Assembly (NCBI GenBank): GCA_937921595.1
Contig: CAKZTD010000060.1
Span: 25,719-89,718, forward strand
Direction of reading: 5' to 3'
DNA from: an uncultured Saprospiraceae bacterium
Lineage (GTDB): Bacteria > Bacteroidota > Bacteroidia > Chitinophagales > Saprospiraceae
DNA length: 64,000 nt
Under the pieces are notes generated by a model that saw only the letters and a program-made list of their open reading frames with translations, searched no databases and had not been told where the DNA came from. A program made the position numbers and the translations under genes. Within the stretch, counting starts at the first letter, position 1. Each line of letters begins with the position of its first letter. Shown here one piece after another: positions 1 through 7,378 of this stretch.

Positions 1-20
1 AACATCTTTCCTTTTTTTTG

Positions 21-57
21 CAAAGGTAACAGACTTTAGGTAAGTGACGGGACAAAA
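21..57 (-). promoter_or_regulatory. Promoter for a gene lying left of the window
   Basis: Read on the minus strand, TACCTTTG (28 to 21) fits the Bacteroidota -7 box TAnnTTTG, and TTTTG (57 to 53) lies 24 nt upstream, slightly wider than the usual -33 spacing. A minus-strand ATG at 5 to 3 follows a GGAAAG, so a gene probably starts there and runs out of the window after five bases. The assignment of the start is inference. Confidence 0.45.
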
Positions 58-449
58 TTATTGATATTTGGATAAAATGCGGAGATTCTTAGAGCTAAAG
101 GTATATTCTAGCAAAGTTGACAAGCAGCCAAGTTAAATACGTAAACAATTAAGTCCTTATTTTTCCGAATTTATCAATCGATCGCTTACCAAGCTCCTTT
201 TACCCCCTAAACTTTCCACATTATCACTCGTATACTTATCCAACAGAATTCAAAAGTATAACCAACTGTAAATGAATTTAATACCATCAATTCTGAAATA
301 TTTGCAGTATAAATGAACTTAAGCAGTAAAATGGTGTATTTCCAAGTGTTTTGAAGCACCTAAAGCGGAAGATTCTTAGCAATAATTTATTACTTTTGTG
401 CTTTTCAAGAAAGATTAGATTCGACCTATAAATAATTACACTTCATTTT
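58..449. other. Upstream region of the DUF2723 gene
   Basis: About 390 bases without a convincing ORF on either strand. The only signal I see is TACTTTTG at 391-398 on the plus strand, a perfect TAnnTTTG box 52 nt before the ATG at 450; no TTTG sits at the usual distance upstream of it. The rest is AT-rich sequence in which I recognise nothing. Confidence 0.5.
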
Positions 450-3400
450 ATGAACTACAAAAAACTAAGTACGATAGCTGGCTGGCTAGTATTTGCAGTT
501 GCCATGACTGTTTATTTCTTTTCAGCAGAGCGAACTGGAAGCCTCTGGGATTGTGGCGAGTTTATTACAGGAGCTTACAAATTACAAGTTGTTCACCCTC
601 CAGGAGCTCCATTATTTATCATTATCGGTAGAATGTTTGTTTCTGTAGCTGAGTTATTTACCGATACAGAAGCTCATCCGGAGAATATTGCTTTTGCAGT
701 AAATCTAATGTCAAGTATCTGTACCGCTTTTGCAGCTATGTTTACCGCATGGGCAACAATGATTCTTGGTAAGATCGCTTTAGTAGGCAGAGAAGAAGAG
801 CCTGACCAATCAGAAAGCATTGCAATCGTTGGCGCTGGATTAGTAGCTGGATTAACTGCTGCATTTTGTACTTCTATCTGGTTTTCAGCAGTGGAAGGCG
901 AGGTATATGCGATGTCAACCTTCTTTACTTGCCTAACCATCTGGGCAATGATGAAATGGTATGGAGCACCAGATACTCCTGATGCTGATCGATGGATGAT
1001 TTTTGCAGTATTTGCAACAGGTCTCTCCATTGGTGTTCACCTTTTGAGTTTATTGACATTCCCAGCCTTGGCGATGTTTTATTATTTTAAAAAGAAACCA
1101 AGTACTTCTTCTACTATGATGGCAGCCGGAGCGACACTCGGGTTTGTTTTAATATATGGATTATTTGGAAAAATTGACAATTCCTCTATTGCAGGTTTTT
1201 TAAGAATTGCTCTTTTTGCTGCTGCTGCAGTTTTTGGTTTTATAAATAGACCAAAATCGACCTATTCAAAATCAGATAAACAAGTAACAGTTCTAGGAAC
1301 GATCTCTTCAGCAATTATCGGAATAGGTTGTATTTTTGTTATTCAAGAATTAATCATCACAGGTATTCCAAAACTTTGGAAAAGCCTTGAATTTTTAATG
1401 GTTAATGGTATTGGCACTGGTTTCTTATCCGGAACGTATCCTTTGATTTTATTAATCGGAGGAATTTTAGGAGGTGGTTTCTACGCAGTTCACAAAACAA
1501 AAAGCGCTTTATTACAAAAAATAATGGTTGCTGCTTCTCTTTTAGTCGCTAGTTATTCTACTATCGGAATTGTTGTGATTCGTGCGAATGCAAACACACC
1601 GATCAACATGAATGCGCCTAGTGATCCAATGCGATTACTTCCTTATATCAATCGAGAACAATATGGTGAAAGACCATTAGTTTACGGCCCACATTACATG
1701 ACTAAGGTCACCGCAGTAAATTCAGAGAACAGATATGGCCAGGTTGTAACGGCAGACGGAGATGAGCGTTATGAAATAGTTGATGAAAAAAATTCTTACG
1801 AGTTTGACAAATCAACGAATATGCTTTTCCCTAGAATGGGACATAATGACGAAGCCCGAAAACGGCTTTACGAACAATGGATGGGTAAAAAAGGCCCACC
1901 AAATCAAGCAGATAATATTGCTTTCTTTTTTAGATATCAGATCAAGTGGATGTACGTGAGATATTTCATGTGGAATTTCTCAGGAAGACAAAATGGAGAA
2001 CAAGGTTTTTACGATTGGGATCCCAAAAGCGGAAACTGGATGACTGGTTTCGATGCTATTGATGGAGCTCGATTATACAACCAAAGTACTCTTCCTGATT
2101 CTATCAAAAATCATGAAGCTCGAAATAAATATTATATGCTTCCATTCCTCTTTGGTTTGATTGGTTTGATATTCCATTTCATGGCAAGACCCAAAGATAT
2201 GGTTGGTTTATTGGCATTATTTATCATTACGGGAATTGGTATTATCGTTTATTCTAACCAGCCTCCAAATGAACCTCGGGAACGGGATTACGTATTAGTC
2301 GGCTCCTTTATTATATACTCAATGTGGGTCGGAATGGGCGTCCTTGGACTTTTCAAATTTGGTAGAAAATTCATGGGTAATATTGCCGCACCTGTCTCGT
2401 TGGCTTTAGTATTAATTGCTCCTGTCTTGATGGGCACTCAAAATTTTGATGATCATTCTAGAAAAGATCATTCAGGATCTAGAGATTACGCAAGTAACTT
2501 CCTGAATTCCTGTGCGCCAAATGCGATTGTTTTCACCTACGGTGACAATGATACTTATCCACTTTGGTATGCTCAAGAAACGGAAGGCATCCGAACAGAT
2601 GTCAGAGTAGTCAATCTTAGTTTGATTGCCGTTGATTGGTATATCGATCAACTTCGCAGAAAGGTGAATGACTCGCCAGCTATCGCAATGACGATTCCTT
2701 CTGAAGCAATGCGTGGAAAGAAAAGAATTCAAATCCCGATCAATCCTCGACAATATGATAAAGAATTTAATCTGGTTTCTGCTTTGAAATTCATTGGTGA
2801 AGAGCACCCGCTTCCTTTGCAAAGTGGCAAGCAACTCGATAGTTATTTACCAGCGGATAAATTATTTATCAACGTAAATAAACAACAGGCAATCAAAAAT
2901 GGAATTGTCACCGTTCAAGATACTGCAGTTATCGTCAACCGAATGGATTTCAATATCCCGAAGAGTAAAGGACAATGGTTATTAAAAGGAGATGTAGCAA
3001 TATTGGATATCGTTGCAACAAATGCGATGACTCGTCCGGTTTACTTTGCAGTAACTTGCCGACCGGAGTCTATGCTTGGTTTAGACAAATACATGCAACT
3101 AGAAGGTCTTGCCCTTCGAATCGTTCCTGTAAAAACAGATCAAGATAGACAGTTTGGAATGGTTGGTTATGGAAGAGTGAACAATGAAGCTGTTTATGAA
3201 AATATCATGACGAAATTCAAGTGGGGTGGTTTTGATAAACATGACACCTTTATTGATAGAAGTTATGGACCAAGTATCCAATCGATCCGAGCAGTAATCA
3301 TGAGAACAGCTCAGGAGATGATCAAAAAAGGAGACATGGATCGTGCAGCGGAATTAATGGATAAATACTTTGAGTCATTTCCAGAGTACAACTTCCCTTA

Positions 3401-3737
3401 TGATCGAAATATCCTCTTCTTTGCAAGATCGTATATGGCAGCTGGCAAACCTGAAAAGGCGAAAGACGTGATTGATAAAATGGCAAACGCAACAGAACAA
3501 CAACTGTACTTCATGGCTTCGTTAAATGACGAAGATCTACTTTATGGTTTTGCTACTGACGCAAATAGTTTCCTTAGTGCTAAAAACGAAATGATTCAAA
3601 TTGCTCAACAGATGCAAGACAAAGAGTTGGAAGAAGCTTTAAAGACACGCTTCGCGCCGCATGCTCCACTGGAGCAAAGGTTCAGATTATTGATCCAAGC
3701 AGATCAAAAAGCACCAAGCGGACCTTTCCTCGACTAA
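450..3737 (+). CDS. DUF2723 multi-pass membrane protein
   Basis: A 1095-residue inner-membrane protein of the DUF2723 family, common in Bacteroidota. The N-terminus has a first membrane segment (about residues 9-25) followed by the family's hallmark W33-D-C-G-E-F and a VHPPGAP stretch, which recalls the acidic motif in the first periplasmic loop of GT-C glycosyltransferases such as protein O-mannosyltransferases. About ten further hydrophobic segments follow to roughly residue 660, then a soluble C-terminal part with helical, TPR-like sequence near the end. A role as a lipid-linked-sugar transferase is inferred from the fold; the family has no settled substrate. It is a single gene with its own promoter (391-398) and terminator. 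The ATG at 450 places the membrane segment and motif correctly. Confidence 0.85.
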   Translation: MNYKKLSTIAGWLVFAVAMTVYFFSAERTGSLWDCGEFITGAYKLQVVHPPGAPLFIIIGRMFVSVAELFTDTEAHPENIAFAVNLMSSICTAFAAMFTAWATMILGKIALVGREEEPDQSESIAIVGAGLVAGLTAAFCTSIWFSAVEGEVYAMSTFFTCLTIWAMMKWYGAPDTPDADRWMIFAVFATGLSIGVHLLSLLTFPALAMFYYFKKKPSTSSTMMAAGATLGFVLIYGLFGKIDNSSIAGFLRIALFAAAAVFGFINRPKSTYSKSDKQVTVLGTISSAIIGIGCIFVIQELIITGIPKLWKSLEFLMVNGIGTGFLSGTYPLILLIGGILGGGFYAVHKTKSALLQKIMVAASLLVASYSTIGIVVIRANANTPINMNAPSDPMRLLPYINREQYGERPLVYGPHYMTKVTAVNSENRYGQVVTADGDERYEIVDEKNSYEFDKSTNMLFPRMGHNDEARKRLYEQWMGKKGPPNQADNIAFFFRYQIKWMYVRYFMWNFSGRQNGEQGFYDWDPKSGNWMTGFDAIDGARLYNQSTLPDSIKNHEARNKYYMLPFLFGLIGLIFHFMARPKDMVGLLALFIITGIGIIVYSNQPPNEPRERDYVLVGSFIIYSMWVGMGVLGLFKFGRKFMGNIAAPVSLALVLIAPVLMGTQNFDDHSRKDHSGSRDYASNFLNSCAPNAIVFTYGDNDTYPLWYAQETEGIRTDVRVVNLSLIAVDWYIDQLRRKVNDSPAIAMTIPSEAMRGKKRIQIPINPRQYDKEFNLVSALKFIGEEHPLPLQSGKQLDSYLPADKLFINVNKQQAIKNGIVTVQDTAVIVNRMDFNIPKSKGQWLLKGDVAILDIVATNAMTRPVYFAVTCRPESMLGLDKYMQLEGLALRIVPVKTDQDRQFGMVGYGRVNNEAVYENIMTKFKWGGFDKHDTFIDRSYGPSIQSIRAVIMRTAQEMIKKGDMDRAAELMDKYFESFPEYNFPYDRNILFFARSYMAAGKPEKAKDVIDKMANATEQQLYFMASLNDEDLLYGFATDANSFLSAKNEMIQIAQQMQDKELEEALKTRFAPHAPLEQRFRLLIQADQKAPSGPFLD

Positions 3738-3771
3738 AAGAAAAGACGCCATCAAGCTTGTTTTAGCTATT

Positions 3772-3809
3772 AAAACCTTTCGGAAAGTATATTTCCGAAA
3801 GGTTTTTTT
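3772..3809 (+). terminator. Rho-independent terminator of the DUF2723 gene
   Basis: A perfect 15-bp stem (3772-3786 with 3792-3806) with loop GTATA, rich in GC at its centre (CCTTTCGG) and ending in a T run. It lies 35 nt after the stop codon. Confidence 0.9.
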
Positions 3810-3925
3810 AATTTTGAGGACTTTTTAAAACATGTAGCCATCTAAATCATATAGCCATATAGCTATATCACAGATATCACTACAGGTTCAACATACTATC
3901 AATTTACTTTTAAACATCTCTCTTC

Positions 3926-4366
3926 ATGGCAAATAAGACAATAGCAATAGGTTCAGATCATGCTGGTTTTGATTATAAAAAAATGATCATTGACTGGCTT
4001 AAAGAAAATAATTTTGAGGTTTTGGATATGGGACCTAACTCCAGTGACTCTGTCGACTACCCTGATTTTATTCATCCTGTAGCAAGCAGTATTGAGGCTG
4101 GAAAATCACACTTGGGAATTATCATTTGTGGAAGCGGAAATGGAGCGGCGATGACTGCGAACAAACACAAAGGCATCAGAGCGGCCATTGCATGGAATGA
4201 AGAACTATCTAGTCTTGCTAGATTACACAATGATGCAAACATCATTTCTATTCCTGCTCGATTTGTTCCTGAACAACTTGCACTTACTATTGTTGAAACT
4301 TTTTTAAAGACTGACTTCGAAGGTGGTCGACATGAAAGAAGAGTTAGAAAAATCGCTTTTTGCTAA
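3926..4366 (+). CDS. rpiB: Ribose-5-phosphate isomerase B
   Basis: 146 residues, the normal size of the RpiB/LacAB family. It interconverts ribose 5-phosphate and ribulose 5-phosphate in the cytoplasmic pentose phosphate pathway. Visible signatures are GSDHAG at residues 9-14, the catalytic-loop cysteine in CGSGNG (C68-G73, matching the E. coli RpiB active-site Cys) and RLHNDAN near residue 100. The gene stands alone between the terminator at 3772 and the M28 peptidase gene; 97 nt separate it from that gene, so the two could be co-transcribed. Confidence 0.95.
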   Translation: MANKTIAIGSDHAGFDYKKMIIDWLKENNFEVLDMGPNSSDSVDYPDFIHPVASSIEAGKSHLGIIICGSGNGAAMTANKHKGIRAAIAWNEELSSLARLHNDANIISIPARFVPEQLALTIVETFLKTDFEGGRHERRVRKIAFC

Positions 4367-4463
4367 AAATAGAAAAACACTTTTCCCTATATAGAAATTG
4401 TTCAAAAACAAATTACGGAACAACTTCATCATTAAAACTCCTTTTGTAAAATAAATTATAATA

Positions 4464-6107
4464 ATGAAAAAATTTATTCTTATTTGTCTCCAAGCTTTTT
4501 TCTTAAGTGCTTTACTTTTTGCACAAAGTCCAAACGTTGCTGGAAGCGCTCAGCAAATGATTACGATCAAAACGAACCCTGACCTTAATAACTCAATCGA
4601 CCCTGTTCCTCTTGCTGATGTCATTACTGCTGAAAGTTTGAAAAAACATTTAGTAATCATTGCTAGTGATGAATATGAAGGTAGAGAAACTGGTACTCCA
4701 GGAAACGCAAAAGCAGCAGATTACATCGCCAATCAATTTAAAGATTTTGGCCTGCCAGCTTTCAACAATGATTCTTATTACCAGGATGTTATTTTAAATT
4801 GGACCAAGTGGGAAGATGCTAATATTTATGTCAATGATAAAAGATATAAACACCTTTGGGATTTTATTTCTTTCCCTGGTAAAAACAAAGAGCTTATTGA
4901 TTTCACAACCAACGAAGTTATTTTCCTTGGTTATGGAGTTGACGATCCAAAATATAGCGATTATAAAAAGAACAACCTAAAAGATAAAGTCATCCTTATC
5001 TACAAAGGAGAACCTAAAAACAGAAAAGGGAATTCTTACATCACCGGAAACAAGACCATGTCTGAATGGACGAGTAATCCAGATAAAAAACTAGAGATTG
5101 CAAAATCAAAAGGTGTAAAAGCAGTCCTGATCATCGAGGATGAAATTCAGAAAGTTCTCAGCGACAACCGACGAAAACTAATTAGTCCTCAATTGACTTT
5201 AGGTGAAATGGAAAATGCAGAAATCAATACTGCGAATAGCCTTTCTATCAAAACATCTATTGCGAAAGCGATCATGGGCAAACAATATAAAAAAGTAGTA
5301 AAGGCTCGCAAAAAGATTAAAAAGAAAGGGAAATCTAAAGCAATAACCTTAGCAACCAATTTAAAAATCAATCAAAAGAAAAGTCAAAAAACACTTCGAG
5401 GTGTAAATGTGATGGGCTATATCGAGGGTAGTGATCCAAAACTCAAAGAAGAGGTTGTTGTAGTTAGTGCACATTATGATCACCTTGGAATTCGTGGCAA
5501 TGATGTATACAATGGAGCAGATGATAATGGTAGTGGAACTTCTACAGTTTTGGAAGTTGCCCGAGCGATGAAAGAAGCTAAAGATCAAGGCAATGGACCT
5601 CGAAGGTCAGTCCTTACTTTGCTAGTTACTGGCGAAGAAAAAGGTTTACTTGGATCTCAATATTATTCTGAAAGACCAATTTTCCCTTTAGAAAATACGG
5701 TAGCGGATGTAAATGTAGACATGGTTGGTCGAGTCGATGATAAATACAAAGACAATCCGGATTATGTTTATGTGATTGGTTCTGATCGCTTAAGTACAGA
5801 ACTTCATGAAATCAATGAAACGGTTAATAAAAAATATACTAACCTGACATTAGACTATACCTATAATGAAGATGATGATCCTAACCGATACTATTACCGA
5901 TCTGATCATTACAATTTCGCAGTGAAAGGAATTCCAGCAATTTTCTATTTCAATGGTACGCATGATGACTACCACAGAACTTCGGATACTGTTGATAAAA
6001 TTAACTTTGAAAAAATGGCGAAAATTGCTCGACTGGTTTTCCATACTACTTGGGAATTAGCAAACCGAGACAAGCGAATTGAGGTAAACGTTACCGGAAG
6101 AAATTAA
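4464..6107 (+). CDS. Secreted M28 family zinc aminopeptidase
   Basis: 547 residues with a Sec signal peptide (KKFILICLQAFFLSALLFAQS). A PA-like segment of about residues 130-290 precedes the M28 catalytic domain. Candidate zinc ligands and catalytic residues are all present: SAHYDHLG (about 336-343), GADDNGSGT (about 352), TGEEKG (about 389), NVDMVGR (about 418) and the final histidine in SDHYNF (about 481). It should release N-terminal amino acids from peptides outside the inner membrane. A basic lysine-rich loop (near residues 275-295) sits between the two domains, which is unusual but in frame. Transcription ends at the strong hairpin at 6131-6165. Confidence 0.9.
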   Translation: MKKFILICLQAFFLSALLFAQSPNVAGSAQQMITIKTNPDLNNSIDPVPLADVITAESLKKHLVIIASDEYEGRETGTPGNAKAADYIANQFKDFGLPAFNNDSYYQDVILNWTKWEDANIYVNDKRYKHLWDFISFPGKNKELIDFTTNEVIFLGYGVDDPKYSDYKKNNLKDKVILIYKGEPKNRKGNSYITGNKTMSEWTSNPDKKLEIAKSKGVKAVLIIEDEIQKVLSDNRRKLISPQLTLGEMENAEINTANSLSIKTSIAKAIMGKQYKKVVKARKKIKKKGKSKAITLATNLKINQKKSQKTLRGVNVMGYIEGSDPKLKEEVVVVSAHYDHLGIRGNDVYNGADDNGSGTSTVLEVARAMKEAKDQGNGPRRSVLTLLVTGEEKGLLGSQYYSERPIFPLENTVADVNVDMVGRVDDKYKDNPDYVYVIGSDRLSTELHEINETVNKKYTNLTLDYTYNEDDDPNRYYYRSDHYNFAVKGIPAIFYFNGTHDDYHRTSDTVDKINFEKMAKIARLVFHTTWELANRDKRIEVNVTGRN

Positions 6108-6130
6108 GCTTCAATTAGTCAAAACAAAAA

Positions 6131-6165
6131 AGCGCCGATCGGAACAATTCCGATCGGCGCTTTTT
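6131..6165. terminator. Bidirectional terminator between the M28 gene and the repeat array
   Basis: Perfect 14-bp stem (6131-6144 with 6148-6161), loop CAA, GC-rich core GCGCCGATCGG, A run before and T run after. It can end the plus-strand peptidase mRNA and also any minus-strand transcript coming through the three-unit array at 6183-6778. Confidence 0.93.
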
Positions 6166-6182
6166 CTATGTTTAAATACAAA

Positions 6183-6327
6183 GTGAGTATAGGACCAATA
6201 TTACCCCCCAATAAATTGGTCCCACTCACCCGCTTAAGGCCACTTCTGACCTAAAGATCTTTGCATAAATTTCCCTAAAAGTTCACTACTATTTGCCTAA
6301 GTGGGGGTAACTCAAGGGGGAAGCAAA
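6183..6327 (-). ncRNA. Candidate structured RNA, unit 1
   Basis: P3 pairs 6192-6199 with 6215-6222 and GTGAG 6183-6187 with CTCAC 6225-6229; its loop has the six-base tract 6204-6209 (C on plus, G on minus). Pair 6191/6223 is A-C on plus but U-G on minus. P2 pairs 6237-6242 with 6247-6252; 6240/6249 is C-A on plus and G-U on minus. P1 pairs TTTGC 6292-6296 with GCAAA 6323-6327 around two five-base G-tracts (6303-6307, 6316-6320; C on minus). The terminator at 6131-6165 lies immediately downstream on the minus strand. Confidence 0.6.
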
Positions 6328-6406
6328 AATCATTTTCTTTAGTAATCCTCTCTCACATTTGAAAGAGTTATTTATGACATTATTTTATATTTTTCAAGAT
6401 TTACAA

Positions 6407-6550
6407 GTGAGCATGTGAGACCAATATTACCCCCCAATAAATTGGTCTCACTCACCTGTATAAAGTCACAAGTGACTTTAAGATCTTTGCATTTTTTCCC
6501 GAATCAAATCACTATTTGCATAGGGGGGATTCACAGGGGGGAATAGCAAA
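6407..6550 (-). ncRNA. Candidate structured RNA, unit 2
   Basis: P3 has 11 consecutive pairs (6415-6425 with 6441-6451); the pair G6192-C6222 of unit 1 is A6418-T6448 here, a compensatory change. P2 pairs 6462-6469 with 6472-6479, with complete complementarity. P1 pairs TTTGC 6515-6519 with GCAAA 6546-6550 and holds two six-base tracts (6523-6528, 6536-6541). This is the best-paired copy. Confidence 0.6.
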
Positions 6551-6629
6551 AATCATTTTCTTTATTTTCTTATATCGCCTTTCTCATTTGAAAAGCTTCA
6601 GAATATTATTTTATTTTTTAAAGATCCAA

Positions 6630-6778
6630 GTGAGTATATGAGACCAATATTACCCCCCAATAAATTGGTCTCACTCACTCTTCATAAGACCACAAGTGAT
6701 CCTATTTCTTTATTCAAAATGATTCGAAAATCATTTGATTATTATCGTTTAATTTAAACCTTTAAGGGGGAGAGGTTT
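6630..6778 (-). ncRNA. Candidate structured RNA, unit 3 (divergent at its minus-strand 5' end)
   Basis: P3 pairs 6639-6648 with 6664-6673, plus GTGAG 6630-6634 with CTCAC 6674-6678. P2 pairs 6684-6693 with 6696-6705 with two plus-strand mismatches (6690/6699 and 6687/6702), both G-U on the minus strand. P1 is replaced by a different stem, 6756-6761 with 6773-6778, still presenting one five-base tract in its loop (6766-6770). An extra hairpin, 6717-6724 with 6729-6736, lies between. It is the unit nearest the 80-codon ORF. Confidence 0.5.
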
Positions 6779-6872
6779 TAGAGAAGGATAAGATTTTTAG
6801 TTTTCTCAAAGTATGTTTAATCTTCCTTCTTTTTAAATTATTTCTGTTACTCCATTTTCAATAACTGTGCCA

Positions 6873-7115
6873 TTACAAAAAACTTAAATGTGTTTCTTTA
6901 ACTGCTTCTTCCTCGATCAAAACAAACTCGTTTGCTGCTTTCACCTCAAGTAATTTATTGTACTCCATTTTATACTGATCGTAGTCTTCATACTCTTTAT
7001 AAAGTCTAGTCTCATCGTTCTCACAATTCAATAGAATTTGAAAACACAAGTGATTATCTTTATAATAAAACTTAGTGATCAAATTTTTGATTTTAGAACT
7101 ATGAATGGTGTTCAT
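6873..7115 (-). CDS. Small hypothetical protein, 80 aa
   Basis: An 80-residue soluble, acidic protein with no signal peptide, rich in Tyr, Glu and Lys (for example KEYEDYDQYKMEYNKLLEVK). I do not recognise it. The first half looks like two or three beta strands (KFYYKDNHLCFQILLNC) and the second like a helix. It begins 7 nt after the stop of a 25-codon ORF on the same strand, and the structured array follows 95 nt after its stop, so all may share one transcript. No sequence comparison was possible; a chance ORF cannot be excluded, but composition and spacing favour a real gene. Confidence 0.5.
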   Translation of the reverse strand: MNTIHSSKIKNLITKFYYKDNHLCFQILLNCENDETRLYKEYEDYDQYKMEYNKLLEVKAANEFVLIEEEAVKETHLSFL

Positions 7116-7122
7116 TTTTTAA

Positions 7123-7200
7123 CTATTTTTTCTCATAATTAAAGACGATAGTGCAATTGCAAATAGTGAGCCATATAGATTTTTTTTTATTTGTTTTCAT
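7123..7200 (-). CDS. Possible 25-codon small ORF or leader peptide
   Basis: ATG at 7200 to 7198, stop at 7125 to 7123. The peptide opens with a lysine-rich KTNKKK and continues into a short hydrophobic stretch (SIWLTICNCTIVF) with two cysteines. An AAGGAAG sits about 8 nt before the ATG, a better ribosome site than most genes here have. The stop lies 7 nt ahead of the 80-aa gene start, so it may be a leader or a translationally coupled partner. It is too short for coding statistics. Confidence 0.3.
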   Translation of the reverse strand: MKTNKKKSIWLTICNCTIVFNYEKK

Positions 7201-7281
7201 TGCTTTTTCTTCCTTAACAAATCAATACTACTCCTATTCCATTACCTTTAGGGTTTTAAAAACAGGTCTAAACATTTTAAA

Positions 7282-7324
7282 TTCCGCCATTATGGCAGAA
7301 AAAACCTCATGGCATATGGTTTGA
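7282..7324 (+). promoter_or_regulatory. Palindrome and -24/-12-like promoter of htpG
   Basis: A 19-bp inverted repeat with one mismatch (TTCCGCCAT, T, ATGGCAGAA; 7282-7300) is followed 9 nt later by TGGCATATGGTTTGA (7310-7324). The latter has the GG-N10-G layout of a sigma-54 -24/-12 promoter, ending GA where the consensus has GC. It lies 54 nt before the htpG ATG. A palindromic activator or repressor site upstream of a -24/-12 element would suit a stress-induced chaperone gene. The element is seen; the sigma factor is inference. Confidence 0.45.
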
Positions 7325-7378
7325 AACACTCTTTAAAGTAGAAAATGATCTTATTCTTTTTAATCAAAAAAAAATAAC

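Larger units (their letters stand above)
6183..6778 (-). repeat. Three-unit tandem array of structured non-coding repeats
   Basis: Three units start at 6183, 6407 and 6630, a period of 223-224 bp. No ORF longer than a few codons persists across them. Each unit carries the same ordered parts (named here in minus-strand order): P1, a stem whose loop holds C-tracts; the palindrome AAAGATCTTT (units 1 and 2); P2, a short hairpin; and P3, a longer hairpin with a G6 loop. Base changes between units preserve the pairing, and where they would give A-C mismatches on the plus strand they give G-U wobbles on the minus strand. The array sits between a terminator and two small minus-strand ORFs. I do not recognise the family. 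Confidence 0.8.

Noticed and set aside
674-1030. 118-codon minus-strand ORF inside the DUF2723 gene
   Set aside because: A shadow of a strong membrane-protein gene, without a start signal or recognisable sequence.
6183-6778. CRISPR array
   Set aside because: Units are about 223 bp, only three, and the repeated parts are long and diverged rather than 23-47-bp identical repeats with unique spacers; no cas gene is in the window.
6183-6778. Transposon-type MITE copies
   Set aside because: No target-site duplications or common terminal inverted repeats at the unit edges; copies are in tandem, not dispersed.
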